Both the position numbers and the translations under genes were made by a program. A stretch of DNA of 64,000 nucleotides from NCBI GenBank assembly GCA_009695095.1, contig SIBQ01000012.1, positions 1 through 64,000 of the forward strand. Direction: 5' to 3'. The DNA is from Lacunisphaera sp. (GTDB taxonomy: Bacteria; Verrucomicrobiota; Verrucomicrobiia; Opitutales; Opitutaceae). Under the pieces are notes generated by a model. The model was not told where the DNA came from. It did no database searches and saw nothing but the letters and a program-made list of their open reading frames with translations. This document shows, in pieces, positions 1-8,962 of the stretch (the first letter of the stretch is position 1; each line of letters opens with the position of its first letter).

Positions 1-24
1 AACTACGCCGCTCAACTTCCTGCT

Positions 25-65
25 GTCCCGACGGAGGGAGGCCGGAGGCCGACCGGAGTCGGGAC
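25..65. repeat. REP-like palindrome, copy 1
   Basis: An imperfect 41-base palindrome whose outer arms GTCCCGAC and GTCGGGAC match exactly and whose centre is AGGCCGGAGGCCGACC. The same design (CCTC/GAGG arms around GGCCGGAGGCCGACC) recurs at 51821-51869 and, shorter, at 27960-27992. This is typical of dispersed bacterial REP elements. No transposase is adjacent. Confidence 0.55.
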
Positions 66-414
66 AACGCAAACCCAACCCAACACATCAACCCATAACA
101 GGCGCCCAGACTAACCCTCCGGGTGGCTCGAAAAGTTGAGGCCGGTCAAACTCCTTCAGCGGGTTGTAGAAGACATCCGAGTCAGGACTCTTGGTGTCCG
201 CTCACCCCGCTTGACCATCAAGTTCAACCTTCCGTATTGTAACGATTCGCTTAGTTGGATTGATTCAAAAGATCACTCCAAAGACTGCAAAATCACCGGC
301 GGCACTAACCTAATCCAAGTCCCTGTAACAGATGCTAAAAAAAAGCACAAATAACTCATTTCTCAGTGTAAGATATATGTTACAGGAAACTCAGAATACC
401 ACGCTGGAGTAGTC
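66..414. other. Leader region of trpE, no convincing gene
   Basis: About 350 bases with no gene I can support. A 72-codon frame beginning with TTG at 136 is open, but it has no recognisable family, no ribosome site and unusual AT-rich codons. Bases 102-147 (CAGACTAAC...GGCTC.AAAA...GGTCA) resemble 58251-58295 near the other end of the window, suggesting a shared decayed mobile-element end. The AT-rich stretch from 330 to 400 probably carries the trpE promoter. GGAG at 406-409 lies five bases before the trpE ATG. Confidence 0.5.
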
Positions 415-1854
415 ATGCAAGTCTTCCCAACGCGCGAGGAATTCCTGCGCCTGTGCAGACAGGGCAACGTCGTTCCGGTCCGGACCGACCTGCTGGCCGA
501 TTTGGAGACACCCGTCTCGGCCTACGCCAAGCTCCGGGGCAGCGGGCCGGCGTTTTTGCTCGAGTCGGTCGAGGGCGGCGAACACGTCTCGCGCTACAGC
601 TTCATCGGCTGCAACCCGCGCAAAATCCTTTCGGCCAAGCCGGGCGCTCCCGACCCGCTCGCCGAATTGCAAAAAGAGCTGGCCGGCTACCGGCCCGTCA
701 GCGTGCCCGGTCTGCCTCCGTTCACCGGCGGTGCGGTCGGTTATTTGGGCTACGAATTCATCCACAGCGTGGAGAAATCCGTGCCGCTCGCCGCGCGGGA
801 CGAGCTGGGCGTGCCAATGATGTGGTTCATGCTCTGCGACTCGATCCTGGCCTTCGACCGGGCGCACCAGACCATGAGGCTGATCGTCAACGCTCACGTC
901 GGCACCGATGCCGGCGCCGCCTACGACGCGGCCTGCGCGGAACTGCACCGCATGCAGGCCGCCCTCGCCCGGCCGACGCCGCTCACTTCCTCTCCTCTGA
1001 GTGACACCGTCGCCGCCAAGGTTCCCGCCGGAAATATCCCGCAAGACGCCTTTGAAAAAATGGTCAGGGACTCCAAGGAATTCATCCGGGCCGGTGATAT
1101 TTTCCAGATCGTCCTTTCCCAGCGTTTCTCCCGGCCGTTCTCCAAGTCGCCGCTCGATCTCTACCGCGCCCTGCGCACGGTGAATCCGTCGCCCTACATG
1201 TTCCTGCTGGAGACCGGTGACTTCGCCCTGGTCGGAGCTTCGCCCGAGGTCCATGTGCGCCTCACCGGTCGCAAGGTGGAGATTCGGCCTATCGCCGGCA
1301 CGCGCCCGCGCGGCTCGACTCCGGCCGGAGACGCCGCCCTCGAAGAGGAATTGCTGGCCGACGAGAAGGAGCGGGCCGAGCACCTCATGCTGGTCGATCT
1401 CGCCCGTAACGACATCGGACGCGTTTGCACCTATGGCTCGATCAAAGTGCCGGAGTTCATGACCACTGAGCGCTACTCTCACGTTATGCACATTGTGTCA
1501 CAGGTGGAGGGACAACTTGCGCCAGATCGCACCGCTTTTGACCTCATGCGCGCCACTTTTCCCGCCGGCACCGTCAGCGGCGCCCCCAAAATCCGCGCCA
1601 TGCAGTTGATCGCCGGCATGGAGGCCACCCAACGGGGCAGTTACGCCGGGGCGCTCGGTTATTTCAGCTACAACGGCAATTTAGATTCCTGCATAACCCT
1701 CAGGACGGCACTGATTAAGGCCGGGCATATCCACATCCAGGCCGGGGCGGGCATCGTGGCGGATTCAGTGCCATCGGCCGAGTATCAGGAAACGATCAAC
1801 AAGGCGTCGGCCTTGTTCAAAGCCATTAGCTTGGCCGATATGCTCACTAGCTGA
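415..1854 (+). CDS. trpE: Anthranilate synthase component I
   Basis: Converts chorismate plus ammonia (or glutamine-derived ammonia from TrpG) to anthranilate, the first step of tryptophan synthesis, in the cytosol. The 479-residue length is normal. The N-terminal anthranilate synthase domain covers about residues 20-165 and the chorismate-binding domain about 205-465. Visible signatures are NPSPYMF (tryptophan feedback and substrate region), HIVSQVEG, GTVSGAPKIRAM and the C-terminal GAGIVADSVPSAEYQET. The ATG at 415 has GGAG five bases upstream. No trpG follows; the next gene is a sigma factor, so the glutaminase subunit must be encoded elsewhere. Para-aminobenzoate synthase PabB is a related alternative, but the overall pattern favours TrpE. 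Confidence 0.95.
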   Translation: MQVFPTREEFLRLCRQGNVVPVRTDLLADLETPVSAYAKLRGSGPAFLLESVEGGEHVSRYSFIGCNPRKILSAKPGAPDPLAELQKELAGYRPVSVPGLPPFTGGAVGYLGYEFIHSVEKSVPLAARDELGVPMMWFMLCDSILAFDRAHQTMRLIVNAHVGTDAGAAYDAACAELHRMQAALARPTPLTSSPLSDTVAAKVPAGNIPQDAFEKMVRDSKEFIRAGDIFQIVLSQRFSRPFSKSPLDLYRALRTVNPSPYMFLLETGDFALVGASPEVHVRLTGRKVEIRPIAGTRPRGSTPAGDAALEEELLADEKERAEHLMLVDLARNDIGRVCTYGSIKVPEFMTTERYSHVMHIVSQVEGQLAPDRTAFDLMRATFPAGTVSGAPKIRAMQLIAGMEATQRGSYAGALGYFSYNGNLDSCITLRTALIKAGHIHIQAGAGIVADSVPSAEYQETINKASALFKAISLADMLTS

Positions 1855-1949
1855 GCATCCGCGCGGCACAGAACCGCGTATTGTCTGTCTTAACAGGCAT
1901 CTGGGAATTTCCTCCCGCCTTCCGGCATCTAATGTGCATGGAGAACGGG

Positions 1950-3077
1950 ATGAGTCCCAGCCTCCCAACGCCCAGACCAACCGCCATGCCTCACCGCGAA
2001 AAGACTCTCCGCTCCACACCGGCAGCAGTCGCGACACCTGTGGATCGAGCCAGGCCCAGCGTCCACATCCCCTCGCCCGACGAGGGTCTCGGTCTCCGCC
2101 CGGAAATCAAGCCCGCGGCCGCGCCTTCCCAATTCGACCAAGCCTCGCCCGTCGACCGCCGCGATGAACGCTCCAACCTCCAGCTTTATCTCAACAAGAT
2201 CCGCCAGACTCCCCTCCTGACCATCCAGGAGGAGATCAAGCTCGCCGCCCGCATCAAGCGCGGTGACAAGGCGGCCCGCGACCACATGATCGAGGCCAAC
2301 CTGCGCCTCGTGGTCAAAATCGCCTACGACTACAACCAGATGGGCCTCCCGCTCATGGACCTCATCAGTGAGGGCAACCTCGGCTTGATCAAGGCCGTCG
2401 AGCGCTTCGACCCCGCCAAGGGTGGCAAGCTCTCCACCTACGCCGCGTGGTGGATCAAGCAGTCGATGAAGCGCGCCCTGGCCAACCAGTCCAAAACCAT
2501 CCGTCTGCCCGTCCACCTTGTGGACAAGATCTCTCGCATGCGGAAGATGATCGCCAAGCTCACCGATGAGCTTGGCCGCGAGCCCGAGAATGAGGAAATA
2601 GCCGCTGAGCTGCAGATTCCGACCGAAAAGGTCGCGCTGCTCAAAACCGTCAGCGTGCGTCCCGCCTCGCTCGACGCCCCCGTCGGCGAGCACTACGACT
2701 CGGCCACTCTGGGCGATCTCGTCGGCGACGAGAGCGCGGTCAGCCCCTACGAGGGACTGGGCGAGAAGAATCTAAGGGAAGACCTCAGTGCCATGGTCAA
2801 CGCGCTGGAGCCCCGCGAGGCCAACATCATCAAGCTCCGCTTCGGCCTCGATGGCGAAAGCGAACTCACCCTCGAGGAGGTGGGCCGCAAATTCAAGGTC
2901 AGCCGCGAACGCATCCGTCAGCTCGAGTATCTAGCACTCGGCAAAATCCGCCGCCAGCTGCAGAGCCATAATAGGATTCGCACTGCCGGCGAGGTGGAAC
3001 AGGAGACCCTGGCCGAGCATCGCGCCGAGGTCATACGCGAGTTCATCGCCAAGCAGCCCGTCTCCTCCAAGAGCTAA
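1950..3077 (+). CDS. RNA polymerase sigma-70 factor, RpoD/SigA group
   Basis: Directs RNA polymerase to promoters. The 375-residue product has a variable proline-rich N-terminus of about 80 residues, then region 1.2 (LQLYLNKIRQTPLLT), region 2 (NLRLVVKIAYDY, DLISEGNLGLIKAVERFDP, STYAAWWIKQSMKRA), region 3 and region 4 ending in the helix-turn-helix TLEEVGRKFKVSRERIRQLE. Region 1.1 of classical RpoD is absent or very short, so this could be the primary sigma or a group 2 paralogue. I place the start at 1950 because GGAG at 1940-1943 lies six bases before this ATG; the frame stays open upstream to 1881. It begins 95 bases after trpE. Confidence 0.9.
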   Translation: MSPSLPTPRPTAMPHREKTLRSTPAAVATPVDRARPSVHIPSPDEGLGLRPEIKPAAAPSQFDQASPVDRRDERSNLQLYLNKIRQTPLLTIQEEIKLAARIKRGDKAARDHMIEANLRLVVKIAYDYNQMGLPLMDLISEGNLGLIKAVERFDPAKGGKLSTYAAWWIKQSMKRALANQSKTIRLPVHLVDKISRMRKMIAKLTDELGREPENEEIAAELQIPTEKVALLKTVSVRPASLDAPVGEHYDSATLGDLVGDESAVSPYEGLGEKNLREDLSAMVNALEPREANIIKLRFGLDGESELTLEEVGRKFKVSRERIRQLEYLALGKIRRQLQSHNRIRTAGEVEQETLAEHRAEVIREFIAKQPVSSKS

Positions 3078-3194
3078 GGCCGGCCACAACGCAGTAAATT
3101 TGGTCACCGCCTAAAGCACGAGTCGCCCGGTTTCGCTGTCCAGCAGATTGCGGGCGCGCTTCGGGGATCAATGCTAGGTTTGTTATCAAAGCGC

Positions 3195-3284
3195 CTGTGA
3201 TTCCGAGCGTAGCAAAGAATCCATCTGTCCAAACATGATGCCTTGTGCTTGGCCGTAAATTTTTCGCTACGCTCAGAATTACAG
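3195..3284. repeat. Inverted repeat with TTCTGAGCGTAGCGAA-type arms
   Basis: The left arm (3195-3217) reads CTGTGATTCCGAGCGTAGCA. The right arm (3260-3284), in reverse complement, reads CTGTAATTCTGAGCGTAGCG. The arms are separated by about 42 bases, forming a long cruciform or transcript hairpin. A related TGTCATTCTGAGCGAA element lies at 5773-5843. It sits between the convergent sigma factor and rpsA genes. Confidence 0.6.
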
Positions 3285-3302
3285 TACCGATGGTGTTGCG
3301 CG

Positions 3303-3358
3303 TGGAGGGTCCCTCTCCTGACGGGCCGCGGCCGGGCGGGAGACCAGCCCTCCAATCA
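3303..3358. repeat. GGAGGG...CCCTCC dispersed palindromic repeat, copy 1
   Basis: A GC-rich imperfect palindrome bounded by TGGAGGGT and AGCCCTCCAA with a GGGCCGCGGCC-type core. A similar unit lies at 22014-22068 and a looser one near 46853-46911, all between genes. It differs from the other two palindromic repeat families in the window. Confidence 0.45.
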
Positions 3359-3365
3359 TGCCCCA

Positions 3366-3402
3366 AATAAAAAGGGCGCCCGCGGTAAGTGGGCGCCTTT
3401 TG
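3366..3402 (-). terminator. Rho-independent terminator of rpsA
   Basis: Read on the minus strand, GGCGCCC, a loop of about nine bases and GGGCGCC form a perfect seven-pair stem, followed by CTTTTTATTT. An AAAAG/CTTTT extension with one bulge lengthens the stem. It lies 25 bases past the rpsA stop codon. Confidence 0.8.
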
Positions 3403-3427
3403 AAGTTCGCTCGCCGACTGCGCCGGT

Positions 3428-5101
3428 TCAGTCTTTCTTGGATGCCTCGTCGAAAATATCGCCGAGGTTCGTAAGGTCGGAGGCGCCGGTGGTCTTGGCG
3501 AACTGATCGTAGGTTACCGTCTCAGCTGCGAGCTGCTCGGCCGAGTAGTTCGCGGCTTTGATGCTCAGGCCGATGCGGCGCTGCTCGCGGTCGATCTTGA
3601 TGACGCGAGCGGACACTTCCTGGCGAGGCTTGAGCACGTCCTTCACCTTGTCGACGCGGTCTTCCTGTATCTGGCTGATGTGCACGAGACCATCGATGCC
3701 GTCCTTTAATTCGACGAAGGCGCCGAAGGTCGTGATTTTGGAGATTACGCCGGGCACCACGTCGCCGATGCGGAAGAAGCTGTCGATGTCGGTCCACAGG
3801 TCGGTGACGAGGTGCTTCATGCCGAGGCTGATGCGCTGCAGGTTCGGGTCGACGTCGAGGACGATAGCGTCCACCTCATCACCCTTCTTGAGCATCTCGG
3901 ACGGATGGTTGATCTTGCGGGTCCAAGACATGTCGGAGACGTGCACCATGCCGTCGATGCCCTCCTCGAGTTCGACGAAGGCACCGTAGGTGGTTATATT
4001 GCGCACCTTGCCGCGGACGCGGGCGCCCATCGGGTAGTTGTGGCGGACCATGTCCCACGGGTTGGGTTCGAGCTGGCGGAGGCCGAGGGAAATTTTATGC
4101 CCCTCCTTCTGGATGCCGAGGACAACCGCATCGAGCTCCTGGCCGACTTTGAGCAACTCTGAGGGCTTGGTGATTCGCTTGGTCCAGGACATCTCGGTGA
4201 TGTGGACGAGACCCTCGACGCCGGGCTCAAGCTCGATGAACGCGCCGTAGGGCACAAGATTGACGACCTTGCCGTGGATCTTGGAGCCGACGGGGAACTT
4301 GTGGTCGATGTTGTCCCACGGATTGTTCTTGGCCTGCTTGAGGCCGAGAGAGACGCGCTCTTTCTCGCGGTTGATGTCGATGATCATCACCTCGATCTCC
4401 TCGCCCTGTTTAAGCATCTCGGACGGATGGCCGATACGGCCCCAGCTCATGTCAGTGATGTGCAGCAGGCCGTCCATGCCATCGAGGTCGATGAACGCGC
4501 CGAAATCGGTGATGTTCTTGACGACGCCCTTGCGGATCTGGCCGGGCTGCAGCTTCTCCAGGAGGTCGCGGCGCTTGTTGATGCGCTGCTCCTCGATGAG
4601 CTCGCGGCGGGAGAGCACGATGTTCTGCCGTTCGTAATTGATCTTGAGGACCTTGAAGTCGTAGGTCTGGCCGACGTATTGATCCAGATTCTTGGGCGGC
4701 TGGATGTCGATGTGCGAGGCGGGCAGGAAGGAATCGACACCGATCGAGACGATCAGGCCGCCCTTGACCTTTGCTTTGACGCGGCCGGCGACGACGGCGC
4801 CCTCCTGGCACTTCTGGAGGATGTTTTCCCAGTTCTTCCTCTGCTGGGCCTGCTCGTAAGAGAGAATGGGGTTGCCTTCCCTGTCCTCGAGCTTCTCAAG
4901 GATGACCTCGATGGTGGAGCCAATCTGCAATTCGCCGAGGTCAGCGAATTCGTTGGCGGAGATGATGCCTTCCGCTTTGCCGCCGATGTCAACGACGACT
5001 GCATTGGCGCGGATTTCGGTGATGACACCCGAGACGATGGAGCCTTCCTTCAGCTTGTCGAAGGAGCTCTGGGCGAGCAGTTCTTGCATTAACGAACTCA
5101 T
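3428..5101 (-). CDS. rpsA: 30S ribosomal protein S1
   Basis: Binds mRNA and the 30S subunit so that messages with weak ribosome sites can be translated. The 557-residue protein contains six S1 (OB-fold) repeats starting near residues 19, 100, 185, 270, 355 and 440. The last four carry the typical GAF(I/V)EL...GLVHI pattern, while the first two are divergent, as expected for the ribosome-binding half. Length matches the family. The ATG at 5101 has no evident Shine-Dalgarno sequence, which is common for rpsA and fits autoregulation, though that is an inference. A strong terminator follows. The gene is convergent with the sigma factor gene. Confidence 0.95.
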   Translation of the reverse strand: MSSLMQELLAQSSFDKLKEGSIVSGVITEIRANAVVVDIGGKAEGIISANEFADLGELQIGSTIEVILEKLEDREGNPILSYEQAQQRKNWENILQKCQEGAVVAGRVKAKVKGGLIVSIGVDSFLPASHIDIQPPKNLDQYVGQTYDFKVLKINYERQNIVLSRRELIEEQRINKRRDLLEKLQPGQIRKGVVKNITDFGAFIDLDGMDGLLHITDMSWGRIGHPSEMLKQGEEIEVMIIDINREKERVSLGLKQAKNNPWDNIDHKFPVGSKIHGKVVNLVPYGAFIELEPGVEGLVHITEMSWTKRITKPSELLKVGQELDAVVLGIQKEGHKISLGLRQLEPNPWDMVRHNYPMGARVRGKVRNITTYGAFVELEEGIDGMVHVSDMSWTRKINHPSEMLKKGDEVDAIVLDVDPNLQRISLGMKHLVTDLWTDIDSFFRIGDVVPGVISKITTFGAFVELKDGIDGLVHISQIQEDRVDKVKDVLKPRQEVSARVIKIDREQRRIGLSIKAANYSAEQLAAETVTYDQFAKTTGASDLTNLGDIFDEASKKD

Positions 5102-5357
5102 GATGACTGTGGTCGGAATGACGGGCGTTTACTCCTCGGCGCTCGCCTTCCGGCGTGGATCCTTGCGAATCCGTTGGTTGAGGGTTGGACTGTCGAACAA
5201 GCCGGCGGGAGTCTCGCGGCAGCACCGGCTTGACCTAAGAACGCCGCGAAAAAGGTGAAAGTCCTCCATCCCCCCAGTGTCAGCAAGCGAAATAATTAGC
5301 CATTCTTGGCCGATTCCGATGAAGCCTCTCATACATAACATGCTGTAGTGTAGTTAT

Positions 5358-5761
5358 TTATAGCATTAAGAAGCTGTGGTCCTGCAACTTCTGCTGGCTC
5401 GTGCCCCCGACAGACGAGCTTTGGATGGACTGGATCAGCGTTAGCTCGATCTCGGTTTTGCCCGGGCCGGGCTCGTTCAGGTGCAACCTGGCGACCAGTT
5501 GTTTGGAATCACCAAACGCCACGCTGGAATTGCTCCGGCCTAACGCATCAATCCGGTCGGAACTGGAACGGGTCATGACAAAGTCCAGTCGCTTGAAGGC
5601 CTGCTGCGCTGCGGCCAGGACCGTGGTCTGGTCGCCTTGGAAAATCTGTGTTTTGGTGGCACGATGCCTAAACGGTCCTGCATACGGGATGACATGGACT
5701 CGCAACCCGAGACAATGAGCATGGCCAACGCCAGAAGGAAAGAGGCTTGATTGAGTTTCAC
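5358..5761 (-). pseudogene. Small lipoprotein, frameshifted by one base
   Basis: From a GTG at 5761 the frame encodes a lipoprotein signal (hydrophobic LALAMLIVSGC, with C as the lipidation site) and continues ESMSSRMQDRLGIVPPK. It then loses its sense at the run TTTT at 5651-5654 (AAAA on the coding strand). Adding one A joins it to the frame reading TQIFQGDQTTVLAAAQQAF... to the stop at 5358, giving a coherent protein of about 135 residues. The product would be an outer-membrane or periplasmic lipoprotein of unknown function. The lesion may be a real mutation or a homopolymer sequencing error. Confidence 0.6.
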
Positions 5762-5772
5762 GTCTCAAGGCG

Positions 5773-5843
5773 TGTCATTCTGAGCGAATCTAAAAATCCA
5801 GATGAACGATGATGTTGGGTTATCAGCTTCGTTCATAATGACA
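5773..5843. repeat. Inverted repeat with TGTCATTCTGAGCGAA arms
   Basis: TGTCATTCTGAGCGAATC at 5773-5790 pairs imperfectly with CTTCGTTCATAATGACA ending at 5843. It belongs to the same general family as the 3195-3284 element and lies between aguA and the lipoprotein gene. Confidence 0.5.
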
Positions 5844-5855
5844 GGAAAGGATATT

Positions 5856-6953
5856 TTATAGAGGCTGCTGCTGCGAGATGCAGTGCAAAGTGCCGAGGCC
5901 CCCGATCAGGTGGTAGCAATCGATGGGAATGACTTCGCGACCCCTAAAGCAATCACCAAGTATGGTGCACGCCTCGGCGTCGCGCTTTTTTTGGCGGAAC
6001 TGCGGCACCAGTACCGCCCCGTTGATGATGAGATAATTTGCGTAGCTTGCCGGCACCCGCTGACCGCGAAATCCGAACGGCTTGGGCATCGGCAGCGTGA
6101 CCAGGTCGAACTTTCGTCCGGCCGGCGTGCGGAAATTTTTCAGCCGCTCCAAATTCACCTCGAGCGGCTTGTGATTCACATCGCGTGCGTTCGGCTCCAC
6201 CACAGTCACGAGTCCGTCGGTCTTGAAGAAGCGCGTCAGGTCGTCGATGTGGCCGTCGGTGTCGTCGCCCGCAATCCCCTCGCCCACCCACAGCACCTGC
6301 TTCACCCCGAGATAATCCTGCAGGTTCCGCTCAATCTGCGCCCGCGACAACCGCGGATTGCGGTTCCGGTTCAATAGGCACTGCTCGCTCGTGAGCAGCA
6401 GCCCGCGGCCATTGACGTCGATCGAGCCGCCTTCCAGCACCATCGAGTTCGCAAACCGCCGCAGCTGCAATTTTTCGGCGATGCGCGCTGGAATCCGGTT
6501 GTCGAGGTCGTAGGGCGGATACTTTCCGCCCCACGTGTTGAACTGCCAGTCAGTCACGGCCACCTCGCCCGTCCGGTCATGCCGCACGAAAATCGGCCCG
6601 TGGTCGCGGCACCACGCGTCGTTCGTGGGGTGATTGTAGAATGTGACCCGCGTGAGGTCAGCCCCGGCCTGAGCGCACAGTCGCTTCGCCCGAGGCTGCA
6701 GCCGCGCCAGGCAGTTGATGCGCACCGGTTCAAACCGGCTGATCTGCGCCACAATTCCCGCAAACAACCCCGGGATCGGCCGGAACTGCCCGGGCCAGGT
6801 TTCCCGATTGTGCGGCCACGAGAGCCACACAGCGGCTTGCATCTCCCACTCCGCCGGCATGCGAAACCCCAGTTTCGCCGGGGTTTCAATTATTGATTTA
6901 CTGTTTTGGATTTTAAATTGATTTATTGAGGTAGGGCGCGCCGTTGCTGTCAC
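5856..6953 (-). CDS. aguA: Agmatine deiminase
   Basis: Hydrolyses agmatine to N-carbamoylputrescine and ammonia. The 365-residue protein shows the family's N-terminal GFRMPAEWE...WLSWPHN, the central WCRDHGPIFV and EGGSIDVNGRG segments, GDDTDGHIDDL, and the C-terminal nucleophile cysteine in GTLHCISQQ. Length is normal. The start is uncertain: the conserved region begins about 25 residues inside the GTG at 6953, and that upstream part overlaps a TAGGGCGCGCC intergenic repeat, so a shorter start is possible. It lies 28 bases downstream of aguB, forming a two-gene agmatine-to-putrescine operon. Confidence 0.93.
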   Translation of the reverse strand: MTATARPTSINQFKIQNSKSIIETPAKLGFRMPAEWEMQAAVWLSWPHNRETWPGQFRPIPGLFAGIVAQISRFEPVRINCLARLQPRAKRLCAQAGADLTRVTFYNHPTNDAWCRDHGPIFVRHDRTGEVAVTDWQFNTWGGKYPPYDLDNRIPARIAEKLQLRRFANSMVLEGGSIDVNGRGLLLTSEQCLLNRNRNPRLSRAQIERNLQDYLGVKQVLWVGEGIAGDDTDGHIDDLTRFFKTDGLVTVVEPNARDVNHKPLEVNLERLKNFRTPAGRKFDLVTLPMPKPFGFRGQRVPASYANYLIINGAVLVPQFRQKKRDAEACTILGDCFRGREVIPIDCYHLIGGLGTLHCISQQQPL

Positions 6954-6981
6954 GGACGGTCCGGCGGTCCGGTCCTCCCCC

Positions 6982-7857
6982 TCAGTCGATAAAACGTTTG
7001 GTCAGGTCACCGTAGGCGTCGATGCGGCGGTCACGCAGGAACGGCCAGTGCGTGCGCATGACATCCACCTGGCCGAGATTGATCGGCACGAGCAGAATCT
7101 CCTCCTTGTGCACGCTGGCTTTGGCCAGGATTTCCCCGCTGGTGCCGGCGACAAAGCTCTGTCCCCAAAACTCGATGCCGTCGCCGCCGACGGGCTGCTC
7201 AGTGCCGATGCGGTTCGCCACCGCCACATAGCAGCCGTTGGCGATGCCGTGCGAGCGCTGGATGGTTTCCCACGCGCCATGCTGGTTGGCGCCGAATTCC
7301 TTCTTCTCCGCAGGATGCCAGCCGATAGCAGTCGGATAAAAAAGTATCTCCGCGCCCTGCAAAGCGGTCAACCTTGCGCCCTCCGGATACCACTGGTCCC
7401 AGCAGATGAGCACGCCGATCTTGCCATACTTCGTCTGCCAGGCGCGAAAACCCGTGTCGCCCGGCGTGAAGTAGAATTTCTCGTAGTAGAGCGGATCATC
7501 CGGGATGTGCATTTTTCGATATATGCCCAGCACCTTGCCGTCGGCATCGATAACGACTGCCGTGTTGTGATACAGCCCCGCCGAGCGCTTCTCGAACAGC
7601 GAGGCGATAATCACGACCTTGTGCTTTTTGGCCAGATGCTGAAACGCCGCTGTGCTCGGCCCCGGGATGCTCTCGGCGAGTTGGAAATAATCGTGGTTCT
7701 CGCTCTGGCAGAAATACTGCGAACGGAAAAGTTCCTGCGTGCAAATGAGCTGCGCCCCCCTCTTCGCCGCCTGCTCGGCCAGCGCGAGGGCTTTCTTGAG
7801 ATTATCCGCCGGATTGGTGGAGCATGCATGTTGCAGAAGTCCCAAGGTGACATTCAT
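6982..7857 (-). CDS. aguB: N-carbamoylputrescine amidohydrolase
   Basis: Cleaves N-carbamoylputrescine to putrescine, CO2 and ammonia. The 291-residue nitrilase-superfamily protein contains the Glu-Lys-Cys triad in TQELF, YRKMHIPDDP and LICWDQWYPEGAR. The start is placed at the ATG at 7857, giving MNVTLGLLQHAC, the usual nitrilase N-terminus. An upstream GTG at 7911 is in frame but adds an unconserved extension. It is transcribed with aguA, and together they convert agmatine to putrescine. It is divergent from the response regulator at 7991. Confidence 0.93.
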   Translation of the reverse strand: MNVTLGLLQHACSTNPADNLKKALALAEQAAKRGAQLICTQELFRSQYFCQSENHDYFQLAESIPGPSTAAFQHLAKKHKVVIIASLFEKRSAGLYHNTAVVIDADGKVLGIYRKMHIPDDPLYYEKFYFTPGDTGFRAWQTKYGKIGVLICWDQWYPEGARLTALQGAEILFYPTAIGWHPAEKKEFGANQHGAWETIQRSHGIANGCYVAVANRIGTEQPVGGDGIEFWGQSFVAGTSGEILAKASVHKEEILLVPINLGQVDVMRTHWPFLRDRRIDAYGDLTKRFID

Positions 7858-7990
7858 CTGCACAAGCGAACGGCTCCGGTGAGGCAATGACAAGAAATCT
7901 CTCTCCCGCAACCGCCTGCAAGACCTGCGAACAAGGCTTTGACAAGGCGCAGGTTAATTGTAAAAGTACCCCGGTCACCCCTCTTCACCA

Positions 7991-8725
7991 ATGTGCGCTG
8001 AACCCCGTCCCTTAATTGTTGTCGTCGAAGATGAGGAAGAGCTCTCCAAGGTCATCACCCAGCACTTGGAGGATGCCGGCATGAACGTGCAGACTTACAA
8101 TCGCGGCGCCCCCGCTTTGCGCTTTCTGCAGCACAATTTCGCCAACCTTCTCCTCCTCGACATCCACATGCCCGAGACCTCCGGTTTCGAGCTGCTGAAG
8201 CAACTCAAGGAGCAGGACATCAACACGCCCACAATTTTTCTTACCGCCAACACCCAGGACGAGGCCAAGGTCAAGGGCCTCAACATGGGCGGCGACGACT
8301 ACATCACCAAGCCCTTCAGCTACGCCGAACTGGTGGCCCGCATCCACGCCGTTCTCCGCCGCGCCGAGAGCAAGACCGATTTCAACGTCACCAAGAACAA
8401 CCGCACCATCGACGGCCCCTTCGAATTTCTAGGCACCAAGGTTCACCCCGAGCGCCTCGAGCTCGAGTTTCCCAACGGTGCCGTGTTCAAGACCGGCCGC
8501 AAGGAGCTCGGCATCCTCGCCTACCTCCACACCCATGTCGGCGTCGTCATCACCCGCAAGGAGCTCATCCATTCTGTCTGGGGCATCCACGCCGACATCC
8601 GCAGCCGCTCGCTCGACCAATACATCGTCAAGGTGCGGGCTGCCTTCGAAAAGAACGGCCTCTCGCTCGACTGCTTCAAGACCGTGCACGGCATCGGCTA
8701 CATCTTTGAGCCGCCGGCGAAATAG
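7991..8725 (+). CDS. OmpR/PhoB-family response regulator
   Basis: A two-component regulator of 244 residues. The receiver domain (about 1-122) has the acidic pocket EDEE at 13-16, the phosphoacceptor Asp57 in LLLDIHMP, Thr85 and Lys107 in ITKPF. The C-terminal winged helix (about 145-240) ends with the typical VRAAFEKNG...TVHGIGYIFEPP. No histidine kinase is adjacent, so its partner must be elsewhere. It is divergent from aguB across about 130 bases. A 50-codon ORF follows 15 bases after the stop and is probably cotranscribed. Confidence 0.92.
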   Translation: MCAEPRPLIVVVEDEEELSKVITQHLEDAGMNVQTYNRGAPALRFLQHNFANLLLLDIHMPETSGFELLKQLKEQDINTPTIFLTANTQDEAKVKGLNMGGDDYITKPFSYAELVARIHAVLRRAESKTDFNVTKNNRTIDGPFEFLGTKVHPERLELEFPNGAVFKTGRKELGILAYLHTHVGVVITRKELIHSVWGIHADIRSRSLDQYIVKVRAAFEKNGLSLDCFKTVHGIGYIFEPPAK

Positions 8726-8740
8726 ACGGGAGACATGTTC

Positions 8741-8893
8741 ATGGACAAGAAAACCCAGATGAAGGAAATCATCGCCAAAGTAGGCCGCGAGCGCGCCATC
8801 AGCATGGTGATGCAGCCCTACAACACGGAACTGTTAACCACCCTCTTGAACCGGCTCGAGGAAGGCAAAAAAGACCATGATCGGCGGCTTTAA
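8741..8893 (+). CDS. Small protein of unknown function, 50 residues
   Basis: A 50-codon ORF lies 15 bases after the response regulator. GGGAG at 8728-8732 sits eight bases before the ATG at 8741 (an ATG at 8735 is in frame but too close to it). The product is charged and probably helical, with MDKKTQMKEIIAKVGRERA near the start and LLTTLLNRLEEGKKDHDRRL at the end. I recognise no family. Placement, ribosome site and codon use like its neighbours support a real gene, perhaps an accessory of the regulator; that role is a guess. Confidence 0.55.
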   Translation: MDKKTQMKEIIAKVGRERAISMVMQPYNTELLTTLLNRLEEGKKDHDRRL

Positions 8894-8962
8894 GAGGCGC
8901 GCCCACCTGGCGGACGCGTTGGCTCGGGTGTCGGAAGTCTGCGATCTGACATAAGCGGACAC

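Noticed and set aside
136-354. 72-codon frame upstream of trpE
   Set aside because: TTG start, no ribosome site, no family and a composition unlike neighbouring genes; kept only as a note in the leader region.
323-385. CTGTAAC ... GTTACAG inverted repeat before trpE, considered as an operator or attenuator
   Set aside because: Seven-base arms separated by 49 bases in AT-rich DNA could easily arise by chance; no leader peptide with Trp codons was found.
391-1491. Long minus-strand open frame opposite trpE
   Set aside because: It is the antisense shadow of trpE in GC-rich DNA; its composition is not protein-like and it has no family.
4202-5092. 296-codon plus-strand frame opposite rpsA
   Set aside because: Acidic, repetitive translation mirrors the repeated S1 domains on the other strand; no ribosome site.
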